NCBI RefSeq assembly: GCF_030524025.1
Contig: NZ_JAUNHI010000022.1
Location: 1 to 43,299, forward strand
Origin: Actinomyces sp.
GTDB lineage: Bacteria > Actinomycetota > Actinomycetes > Actinomycetales > Actinomycetaceae
DNA: 43,299 nucleotides
Direction: 5' to 3'
The position numbers and the translations under genes were made by a program. The notes beneath the pieces were generated by a model. It did not search any database, was not told the DNA's origin, and saw nothing but the letters and a program-made list of their open reading frames with translations. The first letter of the stretch is position 1; each line of letters begins with the position of its first letter. Below, in pieces: positions 7,612 through 15,653 of this stretch.

Positions 7612-8571
7612 TCAGGCGCCGCGCGTCGTGCCCGCCTGGACGGCCCGGCACACCGAGCGGGCCTCCTCGATCCCCATGAGCAGCGCCTCGGCCTGCCACA
7701 CGACCCAGGCCGTCACTCCCTCCGGAGCACCCGAGGCGTAGGCGGCGGCCGCCTGGGCGTAGGCCCCCGGTGCGCGGGCGGCGTAAAGGTCGGGCACCGC
7801 CGTGCCCGTGGGCTCGAGGCCGTCGCGGGTCACGAGGTGGCGCGCCAGTAGCCGGCCGACCGCCGCATTGCCTGCCGTGAAGGGCCGCACCGTGAGCATC
7901 TCGCCGTGGACGACCGCGGCCCGCACCAGCGCGGGCGCCTCCTCGGCCTCGAGGAGCGCCAGCAGCCCCGCCAGCCGGTCGCGCAGGCCGGCGTCGTCGG
8001 CAGAGGCGTCGGGAGAGGCGAGCGGGCCGGCCTCGCGGGGGGCCGTCCCCGGCTCCCGAGGCACGGCCACCTCGTCCCATCCGATCCGTCCGGAGGCCGC
8101 CAACGGGCCGACGACGTCGCGGTGGAGGGAGGCCAGCAGCGCCCGAGCCCCGGGTGGGACGGGCCGCCCCGCCCCGCGCAGGTCGGGCATCCAGGTCGTC
8201 AGGCGCACGCCGGCGCGCCACAGGCCGGCGGCGGCATCGAGGGCGGGGTCACCGGTGAGGGCATGGCCCAGGCCCCGTCCCGCGACGGCCTCGCGCAGGG
8301 TCTCGACAGGCACGACGGCGCCCTCGACAGCGGCCGAGGCGACCGCCGAGCGCACCGCTGCCTCCGCCCGCGCCTCCCGCCACCGGCGCCGCAGGGCCTC
8401 GTTCCACCGCAGTTCGGCGGAGGCGTCCCGCAACGCCTCCTCGGCCCGGACCACCTGCGGATCGGCGGCCAGCGCCCGCAGGGCGGCGACGAGCCCGCCA
8501 GACCCGGACCGTCCCCGCCGAGGCCCGCCACCGGGCCGTGCTCCCAGACCCACCACCATCCTTGTCACCAT
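7612..8571 (-). CDS. Fic-like protein with degenerate active site
   Basis: About 319 residues. The C-terminal half has a Fic-domain layout: helix LVRAAVVHGEMLTVRPF followed by the loop VRPFTAGNAAVGRLLAR. Canonical Fic proteins carry HPFxxGNGRxxR for AMP transfer. Here the catalytic His is Arg and the second Gly-Arg of GNGR is Ala-Ala, so AMPylation is unlikely. The N-terminal region (EGAVVPVETLR) resembles the Fic_N part. A related gene is found next to the HAD gene in other actinobacteria. The start is uncertain: ATG 8571 follows a TACAGT hexamer closely (possibly leaderless), and ATG 8559 is the alternative. Function unknown. Confidence 0.7.
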   Translation of the reverse strand: MVTRMVVGLGARPGGGPRRGRSGSGGLVAALRALAADPQVVRAEEALRDASAELRWNEALRRRWREARAEAAVRSAVASAAVEGAVVPVETLREAVAGRGLGHALTGDPALDAAAGLWRAGVRLTTWMPDLRGAGRPVPPGARALLASLHRDVVGPLAASGRIGWDEVAVPREPGTAPREAGPLASPDASADDAGLRDRLAGLLALLEAEEAPALVRAAVVHGEMLTVRPFTAGNAAVGRLLARHLVTRDGLEPTGTAVPDLYAARAPGAYAQAAAAYASGAPEGVTAWVVWQAEALLMGIEEARSVCRAVQAGTTRGA

Positions 8572-8611
8572 GCCCACTGTAGCGAACCGCCCACCCCACC
8601 CCTGGGAATCA

Positions 8612-8623
8612 ATCATCTAGGCT
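8612..8623 (+). promoter_or_regulatory. Extended -10 promoter, leaderless start at 8631
   Basis: ATCATCTAGGCT ends at 8623; the GTG start follows after 7 bases, which places transcription start at or next to the start codon. There is no Shine-Dalgarno sequence, so translation is probably leaderless. Confidence 0.6.
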
Positions 8624-8630
8624 CGCAGCC

Positions 8631-9623
8631 GTGAGCCCCCGAACCACGTCGAGCCCTCCCGCCGCCGGCGCCGCGTCCCCCACCCCGGCCGGCGGCCTGC
8701 CCCTGGCACCCCGCTCGCGTCGGGGCGACCACATCGTGTCTGCCGTGGCCGGGCTCGCCCTGACCCCCCTCGTGCTCGTCCTCATCGCCCTGGCTCTCCA
8801 GGGCGCGAACGAGGGCCGCCTCCTCCTGGCTACCGCACCTGTCGTGCTCATGCTCGTCGTGTCGGCCTGCGCGCAGGCACTGTTCGCGGCGCGTTCCTCC
8901 CTGGGAGGGCTCGTGGCGGGGGCCCTCGCCCTCATCGCTCTACCTGTGCTGGCGGCCCGCTCTCAGGCCGGCTCCTCCAACACGGCCGCCTGGCTCCTCG
9001 ATCTGGTCCACACGGGCGTCGTCCCCGTCCTCTCCGCTCTCCTCATCGGGGGCGCGTGGGGAATGCGCCACGCCCGGCGGGCGGGCAGGGCCGAGGCCCG
9101 CCTTGCGGCACGTCTGGCGGCGCACGACCGGACCGTGGGCAGGACCCCGGCGGCCCCGCCCTCACGACGCCGGGATCACATCGTCTCTCTGCCACTGACT
9201 CTCGCCGCTGCTCTCATCGCCGTGGTCGTGCTGCGCGAGGACAATGCCCAGGTGCTTGCGGGCACCGCGGGCCCGGGCACCTGGGCGGGCGCAGTGTGCA
9301 CGTGGGGCGCGGTGGCGGCGGGCACGGCGATCACCGGCCGGTCGAGCCTCGGGGCCCGGGCGATCGGACCGTTGCTCGTCCTCGCGGGGCTGCCGGCCCT
9401 CCTGACGGTGGCGCGCCCCGGCCTGCCCGGCCAGGGGGCGGTCGCCGACTGGCTGCCCGGCGACCCCAGGGCCCTCACACTGATCTGCTCGGGCCTGCTG
9501 CTCATGGCGCTGGGCTGGGGAGCCCACTTGGCACGTCGTCAGGGCCGGACCGAGGTGCTTGCCGAGCGCCGGCCCCAGGACCCGACGACGCCGCCCCTCG
9601 GCCTGGCCCGACCGGGCACCTGA
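8631..9623 (+). CDS. Unknown membrane protein with two copies of one module
   Basis: A 330-residue protein I cannot assign to a family. It contains two similar halves, about 30-155 and 178-315. Each starts with RR(G/R)DHIVS, runs through hydrophobic segments, passes SSLG followed by a hydrophobic helix, and ends in a final helix followed by (A/L)RRxGR (WGMRHARRAGRAE; WGAHLARRQGRTE). About eight membrane segments are predicted by eye. The next gene carries a third copy of the module at its C-terminus. The GTG start at 8631 fits a leaderless promoter. A role in the envelope is a guess from topology only. Confidence 0.8.
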   Translation: MSPRTTSSPPAAGAASPTPAGGLPLAPRSRRGDHIVSAVAGLALTPLVLVLIALALQGANEGRLLLATAPVVLMLVVSACAQALFAARSSLGGLVAGALALIALPVLAARSQAGSSNTAAWLLDLVHTGVVPVLSALLIGGAWGMRHARRAGRAEARLAARLAAHDRTVGRTPAAPPSRRRDHIVSLPLTLAAALIAVVVLREDNAQVLAGTAGPGTWAGAVCTWGAVAAGTAITGRSSLGARAIGPLLVLAGLPALLTVARPGLPGQGAVADWLPGDPRALTLICSGLLLMALGWGAHLARRQGRTEVLAERRPQDPTTPPLGLARPGT

Positions 9624-9696
9624 GCCCCCGGACCGGCACGCCTGCACGCCATGGGTACGGCATACCGCTACCGTGGGACAGCCTGAAGGAGGTCAT

Positions 9697-11295
9697 GTGA
9701 GTACCGAGAGCACCACCACCCCCACTGACGCCCCCGAGGGAGCCGTCCCTGGCTCGCCGGATCCCGAGGACTCCGAGGAACTCGGCACCGGGGCCGGCTC
9801 CGCCCAGCAAGAGGCTGCGTCCGCTGCCGCCCGGGCCGACTGGGACAGCGCCGCCACGACTCCCCTGGACGGGCCCATGGGCGCCGCGGTCGATGCGACG
9901 ACCCCCGAGGAGTCCGCACCGCAGGCCGCACCCGAGCCGGTCGCTCCGGCCCCGGTCGGCTCCGCCCGGCCCGTGCCCTCGACGGCACCGCGGGAGGACC
10001 AGGACCCGACCGCGGCACCCACGACCCAGCAGGCCGCCCCCGAGTCGGTCGCACCACCCCGCGCCTCCGCCGCACCGGTCGCTCCGGCCCCGGTCGGCAA
10101 GGCCCAGCCGGTGCCGTCGGCCGCCGCCACTACTGAGACCGCCGACGCCGCTCAGGCCCGTGACTCCGGCCAGTCCCCTGACGCCGCCCAGGCACGTGGA
10201 GCTGCCGACGCCGCCCAGGCACGTGGAACCACTGGCTCCACTGAACCGCGCGAGCCCGCCGCCGAGCCGCGCGAGCCCACTGACCTCACCGACGCCGCGT
10301 CCCCGGCACGCCCCCAGCACCTCGCCCCGCACCGGGAGACCGGAGACACCGCCGTGCGCCGCCGGTCGCTGCTGCCCTCCGAACCCCCCGAGGCCACGGG
10401 GCCCTCCACCGGGGCCGCATCCGAGGCGGTCACCCAGCCCGTATCCCAGCGCGAGGCCCGGGACACCGCGAGGAGCCCGGTGCCGCCTGCTGCCTCAGCC
10501 TCCCCGACGGCGGCCGATGGCCGGCGGGCCGCGGACACGCCATCCCGCCGGCCCGCCGGCGCTGTCAAGCCCGCCGAACCCGGCCAACCCGTCGCACCCG
10601 GCACCCCCCTCAAGCCGGCAGAGCCCCCCAGCTCCGTCAAACCCGGCCAACCCGTCGCACCCGGCACCCCCCTCGAGCCCACCGAGCCCGACCAGCCCGA
10701 GGCCGCAGCGCGGTCGCACCGCGCCGTCGGACACGGCCGGCACGTGAGCACCGAGCGCAGCGAGGACGAGGTCCTGCTCGACGGCTCGGTGACCCTGGGG
10801 CAGCCGCAGTCGCGCGCCGGGTCGCACTGGGCCGGCGTCCTCGTGTCGATCGTCGCACTGCCCGTGTCCTGGTACTTCCTCCACCTGGGCGCCGCCCGGG
10901 CGGTCGAGGCGGGGGACCCGCTGCGCTTCTCCATCCACGCCGGCGCGCTGACGGCCCTCGCCATCGGCGCCTGCGCCCTGGTCGTGGCCCTGTGGACGGC
11001 GCGGCGCTCCAGCCTCGGTGTCACCGTCGTCGGTGTGCTGTCGACCCTCATCGGGGTGGTCGCCGTCGCGCTCCCCAGCGTGCTCAGCAGTGCGCTCACC
11101 CCGACGCTGGAGCGTCTCACCATCCACTCCGACCTCGGGGCCGACCTCGCCGCCTACCTGTGGACCGACGCGGTCACCGGCAAGTTCCTCGCCTTCGGCC
11201 TGTTCATGCTCATGGTGGGGTGGGTGTCCCACTCGGCCCGGCGGGCCGGACGCCGCGAGCAGGAGGTCATCATCCGGGGGCGGCACGCCGCCTGA
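9697..11295 (+). CDS. Unknown protein: long Pro/Ala-rich region plus four-helix membrane module
   Basis: A 532-residue protein. Residues 1-360 are low-complexity Pro/Ala/Glu/Thr with internal repeats: VAPAPVG(S/K)A(R/Q)PVPS twice, DAAQAR(D/G) several times, and KPGQPVAPGTPL-type units twice. From about 370 four hydrophobic segments follow, including the same module as the previous gene: SSLGVTVVGVLS and a last helix ending in SARRAGRRE. GTG 9697 is preceded by GGAGG at 9688-9692 with short spacing. The ATG two bases earlier is followed at once by a stop. The disordered N-terminus probably faces the cytoplasm, since there is no signal peptide. Function unknown. Confidence 0.8.
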   Translation: MSTESTTTPTDAPEGAVPGSPDPEDSEELGTGAGSAQQEAASAAARADWDSAATTPLDGPMGAAVDATTPEESAPQAAPEPVAPAPVGSARPVPSTAPREDQDPTAAPTTQQAAPESVAPPRASAAPVAPAPVGKAQPVPSAAATTETADAAQARDSGQSPDAAQARGAADAAQARGTTGSTEPREPAAEPREPTDLTDAASPARPQHLAPHRETGDTAVRRRSLLPSEPPEATGPSTGAASEAVTQPVSQREARDTARSPVPPAASASPTAADGRRAADTPSRRPAGAVKPAEPGQPVAPGTPLKPAEPPSSVKPGQPVAPGTPLEPTEPDQPEAAARSHRAVGHGRHVSTERSEDEVLLDGSVTLGQPQSRAGSHWAGVLVSIVALPVSWYFLHLGAARAVEAGDPLRFSIHAGALTALAIGACALVVALWTARRSSLGVTVVGVLSTLIGVVAVALPSVLSSALTPTLERLTIHSDLGADLAAYLWTDAVTGKFLAFGLFMLMVGWVSHSARRAGRREQEVIIRGRHAA

Positions 11296-11369
11296 GCCGA
11301 CGGCCGTCAACGGCCGCCGTCAACGACCACCACGACTCGGAACAGCACGCGCACGCGGGCACCGGTCCG

Positions 11370-11375
11370 TACCCT
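11370..11375 (+). promoter_or_regulatory. -10 element for leaderless azlC
   Basis: TACCCT is followed by six bases and then GTG 11382, matching the spacing of the other leaderless starts in this window. Confidence 0.45.
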
Positions 11376-11381
11376 GGGGCG

Positions 11382-12221
11382 GTGCCCGCCTCTTCCCACA
11401 CCGCGCCGATGACCAGCTCGAGGGACGGCGCCCGCGACGCCGTGCCCGTCGTCATCGGATACACCACCCTCGGCCTGGCCGCCGGGATGCTTCTCAGCGC
11501 TTCCGGGCTGGCCTGGTGGTGGGCGCCGGTGTGGAGCCTCGTCATCTACTCCGGGACGATGCAGATGCTCCTGGTCCCCCTGGCCGCGGCCGGGGAGCCG
11601 CTGGCCGCCATCACCGCATCGGCGGTGTTCGTCTCGGGCAGGCACGTGTTCTACGGGCTGGGGTTCCCCCTGGACCGGGTGCGCGGGGGCAGGCTGGCGC
11701 GGCTCTACGCCGTGCACGCGATCACCGACGAGGTCTACGCGCTCCTGGCCTCCAAGGACCGCCTCGCCATGAGCGGCCGCTACATCCTGACCGTCGAGGC
11801 GCTCAGCCACTCCGCCTGGATCACGGGGACGACGGCGGGGGCGCTGGCCGGCGCAGGCCTGGCCTCCCTGGTCGGGGAGCGCATCGAACTGCTCGGCTTC
11901 GTCCTGACGGCGCTCTTCGTCGTCCTGGCCATTGAGAACTGGCGGACCCACCCCGATCCCACGGTCCTCATCCTGGGGGTGTGCTCCGGGGGCGTGGCCA
12001 TCGCCGTCGGAGGCTCCGCCGCGCTGCTCAGTGGGCTCGGGATCCTGGCCGCCGGGCTGGTCGCCCTCTACGCCTGGCGGAGGCGTGAGAGTCGGGGAGC
12101 GGCACCTCCCGGGGCGTCCGAGCCACCCCAGACATCCGGGCCTCCCGGAGCCTCCGGCCCGCCGGCCGGTCCCGCCGACGGACGAAGCGCAACCCTCGAG
12201 CCGGCAGACCGCCCATGCTGA
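11382..12221 (+). CDS. azlC: AzlC-family branched-chain amino acid exporter, large subunit
   Basis: A 279-residue inner-membrane protein of the AzlC/BrnF family. With AzlD it exports branched-chain amino acids or analogues. Family signatures visible are the N-terminal GARDAVPVVIGYTTLGLAAGM, IYSGTMQMLLVPLAAAG and SGRHVFYGLGFP, with about seven hydrophobic segments. The last 45 residues are a Pro/Gly/Ser-rich tail unusual for the family. I chose GTG 11382 because a -10 hexamer sits six bases upstream; ATG 11409 is the alternative. Its stop overlaps the azlD start, so the two subunits are translationally coupled. Confidence 0.92.
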   Translation: MPASSHTAPMTSSRDGARDAVPVVIGYTTLGLAAGMLLSASGLAWWWAPVWSLVIYSGTMQMLLVPLAAAGEPLAAITASAVFVSGRHVFYGLGFPLDRVRGGRLARLYAVHAITDEVYALLASKDRLAMSGRYILTVEALSHSAWITGTTAGALAGAGLASLVGERIELLGFVLTALFVVLAIENWRTHPDPTVLILGVCSGGVAIAVGGSAALLSGLGILAAGLVALYAWRRRESRGAAPPGASEPPQTSGPPGASGPPAGPADGRSATLEPADRPC

Positions 12222-12538
12222 ACCCGGCCCAGGTCCTCATCGCCCTCGTCGTCGTCGCGGCCATCACCTACGCCTGCAGGATCGCCCCCTTCGCCCTCCT
12301 GCGCGGACGGGGCCGCAGCCCCCTGCTCTCCTTCCTGTCCACGGCGATGCCCCTGGGCGTCATGATCGTGCTCGTGGCCTACACCGTGGGCCAGGTGAGC
12401 CTCGACCCGGCCACATGGTTGCCCCCGGCCACCGGGATCGGTGCGACGGCGGGCCTGCACCTGTGGCGCCGCTCCATCGCCCTGTCCCTCATCGGGGGCA
12501 CGGCCGTCTACGTCGCCGTCTCCCTCCTCATGACCTGA
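12215..12538 (+). CDS. azlD: AzlD-family branched-chain amino acid exporter, small subunit
   Basis: A 107-residue AzlD/BrnE protein with four hydrophobic segments and the family pattern TYACRIAPFALLRG near the N-terminus and STAMPLGVMIVLVAYTVG in the middle. It starts inside the end of azlC (ATGCTGA) and must pair with it for export. The length is typical. Confidence 0.93.
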   Translation: MLNPAQVLIALVVVAAITYACRIAPFALLRGRGRSPLLSFLSTAMPLGVMIVLVAYTVGQVSLDPATWLPPATGIGATAGLHLWRRSIALSLIGGTAVYVAVSLLMT

Positions 12539-12615
12539 GGCACCCTGAGGAGGCCGCCCGGCGCAGGAGCGTCCTCCTCGCCACCGCCCCGACCGGCCCC
12601 GGCCCCGAGGAGACG

Positions 12616-12627
12616 ATCATCTAGGCT
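12616..12627 (+). promoter_or_regulatory. Extended -10 promoter, leaderless start at 12635
   Basis: A third exact copy of ATCATCTAGGCT, seven bases before GTG 12635. There is no Shine-Dalgarno sequence. Confidence 0.6.
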
Positions 12628-12634
12628 GTCCTTC

Positions 12635-13555
12635 GTGCCTGTGACCGTCAATCGACCCGGCCCCTGGACCCACCGCGACCTGAGCGCCGGCGGTACCCGT
12701 TTCCATGTGGCCCTCGCCGGGCCCGAGGCCCCCGTGGTCGACTCCTCCGACGCGGCCAACGACCCGCCTGCCCCGCTCATTCTGCTCCTGCACGGCTTCC
12801 CCGAGTGCTGGTGGACCTGGCGGGAGATCATCCCCGGCCTGGCCGACGCCGGGCACCGCGTGGCGGCCATGGACCTGCGCGGCTTCGGCGGCTCGGACCG
12901 GCCGCCCTCGGGCTACGACCTGGTGACCCTCGCCCAGGACGTCATGGCCGTCGTCCGGGCCCTGGGGCACGAGCGGGTGGTCGTCGTGGGCTCTGGACTG
13001 GGCGGGCAGGTCGCCTGGGTGCTGGCCGGGCTGTCCCCGTCGACGACGGCGGCCATCGTCCCGGTCGGGGCGCCGCACCCGGTCGCGGTCCGCTCGCTCA
13101 GGGGCCGGTCCTTCTCCGGGTCGGCGCTGCAGTACCTGTCCTTCAAGCTCCCCGTCCTGCCGGAACGCTCCTTGAGCACGACGGCGGGGGTCGAGGGGCT
13201 CCTGCGCTCCTGGGCCGGTCCGCGCACGAAGTCGGAGGTCGCCGAGTCCGCCGGCTATTACGCCGCACTCATGGCGCGCCCCGGTGCGGCACGCTCGGCG
13301 CTGGAGACCGTGCGTCGCACCCGCCTGTCGCGCTCCGAGGCCGTCGCGCTCGGCGCGCCGGTCGGCGTCCCCGTGCTCTCCGTCCAGGGCGAGCTCGACC
13401 CCGTCCAGCCCGCCCAGGCCTACGCCCGCGACACCCACCACGTGGCCGGCAGGCTTCACCAGGCGACGATCCGCGGGGTCGGCCACTTCCCTCAGGTCGA
13501 GGCGCCCGCCGAACTCCTCACAGTCCTCCTGCCCTTCCTGGCCGAGGCCGCCTGA
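12635..13555 (+). CDS. Alpha/beta hydrolase of epoxide-hydrolase type, nucleophile apparently missing
   Basis: A 306-residue alpha/beta hydrolase. The oxyanion motif LLHGFPECWWTWR and MDLRGFGGSDRP match epoxide hydrolases. The nucleophile elbow normally reads GHDWGG but here is VVGSGLGGQVAW, with Gly where the Asp nucleophile should be. The acid (GELDPVQP) and the catalytic His (GVGHFPQVEAP) are kept. An EphE-type gene lies in the same neighbourhood in mycobacteria. It may use another residue, be inactive, or act as a binding protein. The promoter is leaderless. It converges on nth; a short GCCGGC/GCCGGC hairpin at 13621-13636 may end both. Confidence 0.85.
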   Translation: MPVTVNRPGPWTHRDLSAGGTRFHVALAGPEAPVVDSSDAANDPPAPLILLLHGFPECWWTWREIIPGLADAGHRVAAMDLRGFGGSDRPPSGYDLVTLAQDVMAVVRALGHERVVVVGSGLGGQVAWVLAGLSPSTTAAIVPVGAPHPVAVRSLRGRSFSGSALQYLSFKLPVLPERSLSTTAGVEGLLRSWAGPRTKSEVAESAGYYAALMARPGAARSALETVRRTRLSRSEAVALGAPVGVPVLSVQGELDPVQPAQAYARDTHHVAGRLHQATIRGVGHFPQVEAPAELLTVLLPFLAEAA

Positions 13556-13696
13556 GCACCCGGTCCGACCCGGCCGCCCCTCCGGCGACCGGTGGACGGC
13601 CGCCCCTCGGCCACCCCTCGGCCGGCCCGCGCCGGCAGCCCGGCACGTCTCATCCGGCCCTGCTCCCGGCTCCCGTCTGGCGACCGCTCCCCTGGC

Positions 13697-14356
13697 TCAG
13701 GCGACGCCCACCCGTGGACACAGGTCCTGCGAGGCCAGGGCGCAGTCGCCGCACCGCGGGGAGCGGGCCCGGCACACCGCGCGCCCGTGCTCGATGAGGC
13801 GGTGGCAGCCGTCGGTCCACCGCCACGGCTCCCACAGGGAGGCGATGTCGCGCTCGACGGCGCGCGGGTCGGTCGCCGTCGTCCACCCGAGCCTCCGGGA
13901 CAGGCGCCCGACGTGGGTGTCGACGGTGATCGCGGGGACACCGAAGGCGTTGCCCAGAACGACGTTGGCGGTCTTGCGCCCCACACCCGGCAGCGCCTGG
14001 AGGGCCGCGGCATCGGCGGGGACCCGACCGCCGTCGTCGGCCACGAGCTCGGCGCCCAGGCCAATGAGCCGCTCGGCACGGGTGCGCTGCATCCCCAGGG
14101 GCCGCAGCAGCGCCTCGAGCTCGGCGCGGTCGGCCCCGGCCAGCGCCACCGGGTCGGGCCACCGGTCGAAGAGCTCCGGGGTGATCGTGTTGACCCGCGC
14201 GTCGGTGGTCTGCGCCGACAGGACCGTGGCCACGAGCAGCTGGAAGGCGTTGCTGTGGAGCAGCGCGCAGCGGGCGTCGGGGTAGAGGCGGATCAGCTCG
14301 TCATCCACCGCGGCCGCCCGCTGCCCGGGTGTCATCGCAGCCCTGTTCCCCGCCAT
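13697..14356 (-). CDS. nth: Endonuclease III (DNA glycosylase/AP lyase)
   Basis: A 219-residue base-excision repair enzyme removing oxidised pyrimidines. The HhH motif LPGVGRKTANVVLG contains the catalytic Lys, and VDTHVGR has the catalytic Asp. The C-terminal cysteines for the [4Fe-4S] cluster are spaced C-x6-C-x2-C-x7-C; the last gap is two longer than the usual x5. GGGAGG (14362-14367) precedes a double ATG (14359 and 14356); I take 14356 for better spacing. It is divergent from crp, an arrangement conserved in actinobacteria. Confidence 0.95.
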   Translation of the reverse strand: MAGNRAAMTPGQRAAAVDDELIRLYPDARCALLHSNAFQLLVATVLSAQTTDARVNTITPELFDRWPDPVALAGADRAELEALLRPLGMQRTRAERLIGLGAELVADDGGRVPADAAALQALPGVGRKTANVVLGNAFGVPAITVDTHVGRLSRRLGWTTATDPRAVERDIASLWEPWRWTDGCHRLIEHGRAVCRARSPRCGDCALASQDLCPRVGVA

Positions 14357-14453
14357 CATGCCTCCCTGATCCGCGGCGGCGCCCCACCCGCACCTCGGGC
14401 ACCTCGCTCGTGATACGGTCCGCATTCGCGCAACGACGCGCCAGCGACCTCAT

Positions 14454-14481
14454 TTGACCCGAGACACGCGAAGACTACAAT
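14454..14481 (+). promoter_or_regulatory. crp promoter
   Basis: TTGACC (14454-14459), a 16-base spacer and TACAAT (14476-14481) make a near-consensus housekeeping promoter. CGACCTCA, the same octamer as in the 6.5-kb array, lies at 14445-14452 directly upstream of the -35. Confidence 0.7.
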
Positions 14482-14490
14482 GCTCGACGG

Positions 14491-14506
14491 CGTGCCACAG
14501 GTCACA
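14491..14506 (+). promoter_or_regulatory. Putative CRP/GlxR autoregulatory site
   Basis: CGTGC-CACAG-GTCACA keeps the GTG-N8-CAC core of the TGTGA-N6-TCACA consensus (right half perfect, left half 3 of 5). It lies just downstream of the predicted transcription start, where binding would repress crp. Confidence 0.45.
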
Positions 14507-14598
14507 AGCCATGGCAGGATGGGGCAGGTCAGGAACACACGGACAGACGAAAGCCCGCCTACCGGGCCCCCAGCAGACGACACCACAGGAGGACCGTC

Positions 14599-15276
14599 GT
14601 GGAAGACAGCATCATCTCCAGAATCCCGCTCTTCGAGGGAATGAGCTCCGAGGAGCAGGACGAGCTGCGCGCCATGATGGCGCAGACGACCCTGCGGCGC
14701 GGCGAGATCCTCTTCAACGAGGGCGAGCAGGGGGACCGCCTCTACATCCTGCTGTCGGGCAAGGTGAAGCTCGGCCACGCCTCGGCCGACGGCCGCGAGA
14801 ACCTCCTCGCCGTGCTCGGCCCCGGCGAGGTCGTCGGCGAGCTGACCCTGTTCGACCCGGGCCCGCGGTCGACCACGGCCACCGCCGTGGCCCCCACCGA
14901 CCTGCTCGCCCTCGAGCACGGCCAACTGATGGGCTTCATCGAGTCCCACCCGGCCTTGGCCAAGGACATGCTGCGCGCCCTCGCCCAGCGCCTGCGCCGG
15001 ACGAACACGGCGCTGGCGGACCTGGTCTTCTCCGATGTCCCGGGCCGGGTGGCCAAGGCGCTGCTCGACCTGGCCGACCGCTTCGGCTCGCCGACCGAGG
15101 ACGGCGTGCACGTCCCCCACGACCTCACCCAGGAGGAGCTCGCCCAGCTCGTGGGCGCCTCCCGCGAGACGGTCAACAAGTCGCTGGCCGAGTTCGTCTC
15201 CCGCGGCTGGATCCGCCTGGAGGGACGGGCGGTCACGCTGCTCGACGTCGACCGCCTGCGCCGCCGCGCACGTTGA
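14599..15276 (+). CDS. crp: CRP/FNR-family transcription factor (GlxR/CRP type)
   Basis: A 225-residue cAMP-receptor-type regulator. The N-terminal cyclic-nucleotide domain (about 15-125) includes GDRLYILLSGKVKLG and FGELTLFDPGPR-like text (VVGELTLFDPGPRSTTA) with the Glu and Arg/Thr that bind cAMP. The C-terminal winged helix (about 150-215) has LTQEELAQLVGASRETVNK. Similarity to mycobacterial CRP as I recall it (RLRRTN, SDVPGRVAK, RGWIRLEG) is very high. GTG 14599 is preceded by AGGAGG at 14587-14592. It probably regulates carbon and respiration genes, with possible sites at its own promoter and before whiB. Confidence 0.95.
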   Translation: MEDSIISRIPLFEGMSSEEQDELRAMMAQTTLRRGEILFNEGEQGDRLYILLSGKVKLGHASADGRENLLAVLGPGEVVGELTLFDPGPRSTTATAVAPTDLLALEHGQLMGFIESHPALAKDMLRALAQRLRRTNTALADLVFSDVPGRVAKALLDLADRFGSPTEDGVHVPHDLTQEELAQLVGASRETVNKSLAEFVSRGWIRLEGRAVTLLDVDRLRRRAR

Positions 15277-15320
15277 GGCCCAGCGTCTTCCCGGGGGCCG
15301 ACACGGCCTCCACCCGGACA

Positions 15321-15358
15321 GGCCCGCCCCGGCGCCGCACATGGCGCCGGGGCGGGCC
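15321..15358. terminator. Bidirectional hairpin between crp and the DUF4177 gene
   Basis: A perfect 16-bp GC stem (15321-15336 with 15343-15358) with a 6-base loop lies between the convergent genes. Confidence 0.8.
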
Positions 15359-15362
15359 GCGT

Positions 15363-15521
15363 TCAGGCGCGGGGGCGCTTGAGGTAGGCGACGAGGTTCT
15401 CCGATCCGGCCGGGCCGGGGACGACCTGGACCAGCTCCCAGCCGTCAGCCCCCCACTGGTCGAGGATCTGCTTGGTGGCGTGGGTGAGCAGCGGGACGGT
15501 GGCGTATTCCCATGTAGTCAT
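15363..15521 (-). CDS. DUF4177 micro-protein
   Basis: A 52-residue gene found by reading the minus strand. It starts MTTWEYATVPLL, has DGWELVQVVPG in the middle and ends VAYLKRPRA. The Trp-Glu-Tyr start and the GWELV motif are the signature of DUF4177, a small beta-rich family of unknown function. In actinobacteria a copy of this size is often found between crp and whiB4, as here. It ends next to the terminator it shares with crp. The role is unknown; family identity is confident despite the size. Confidence 0.88.
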   Translation of the reverse strand: MTTWEYATVPLLTHATKQILDQWGADGWELVQVVPGPAGSENLVAYLKRPRA

Positions 15522-15653
15522 GGCCCGAGCCTACGGGCACTGACCGGGCACGGGCGAGCAGTCCGGTAGGCGGCCGGGGCCTGGCCACGGCGTCGACGGC
15601 ACCCTTCGGCGTCACGGAGTCGACGACGCCGTCAGCGGACGCGGGCAAGGTGC

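Noticed and set aside
10992-11381. AzlC start further upstream
   Set aside because: The extension overlaps the preceding gene in another frame and has no AzlC similarity.
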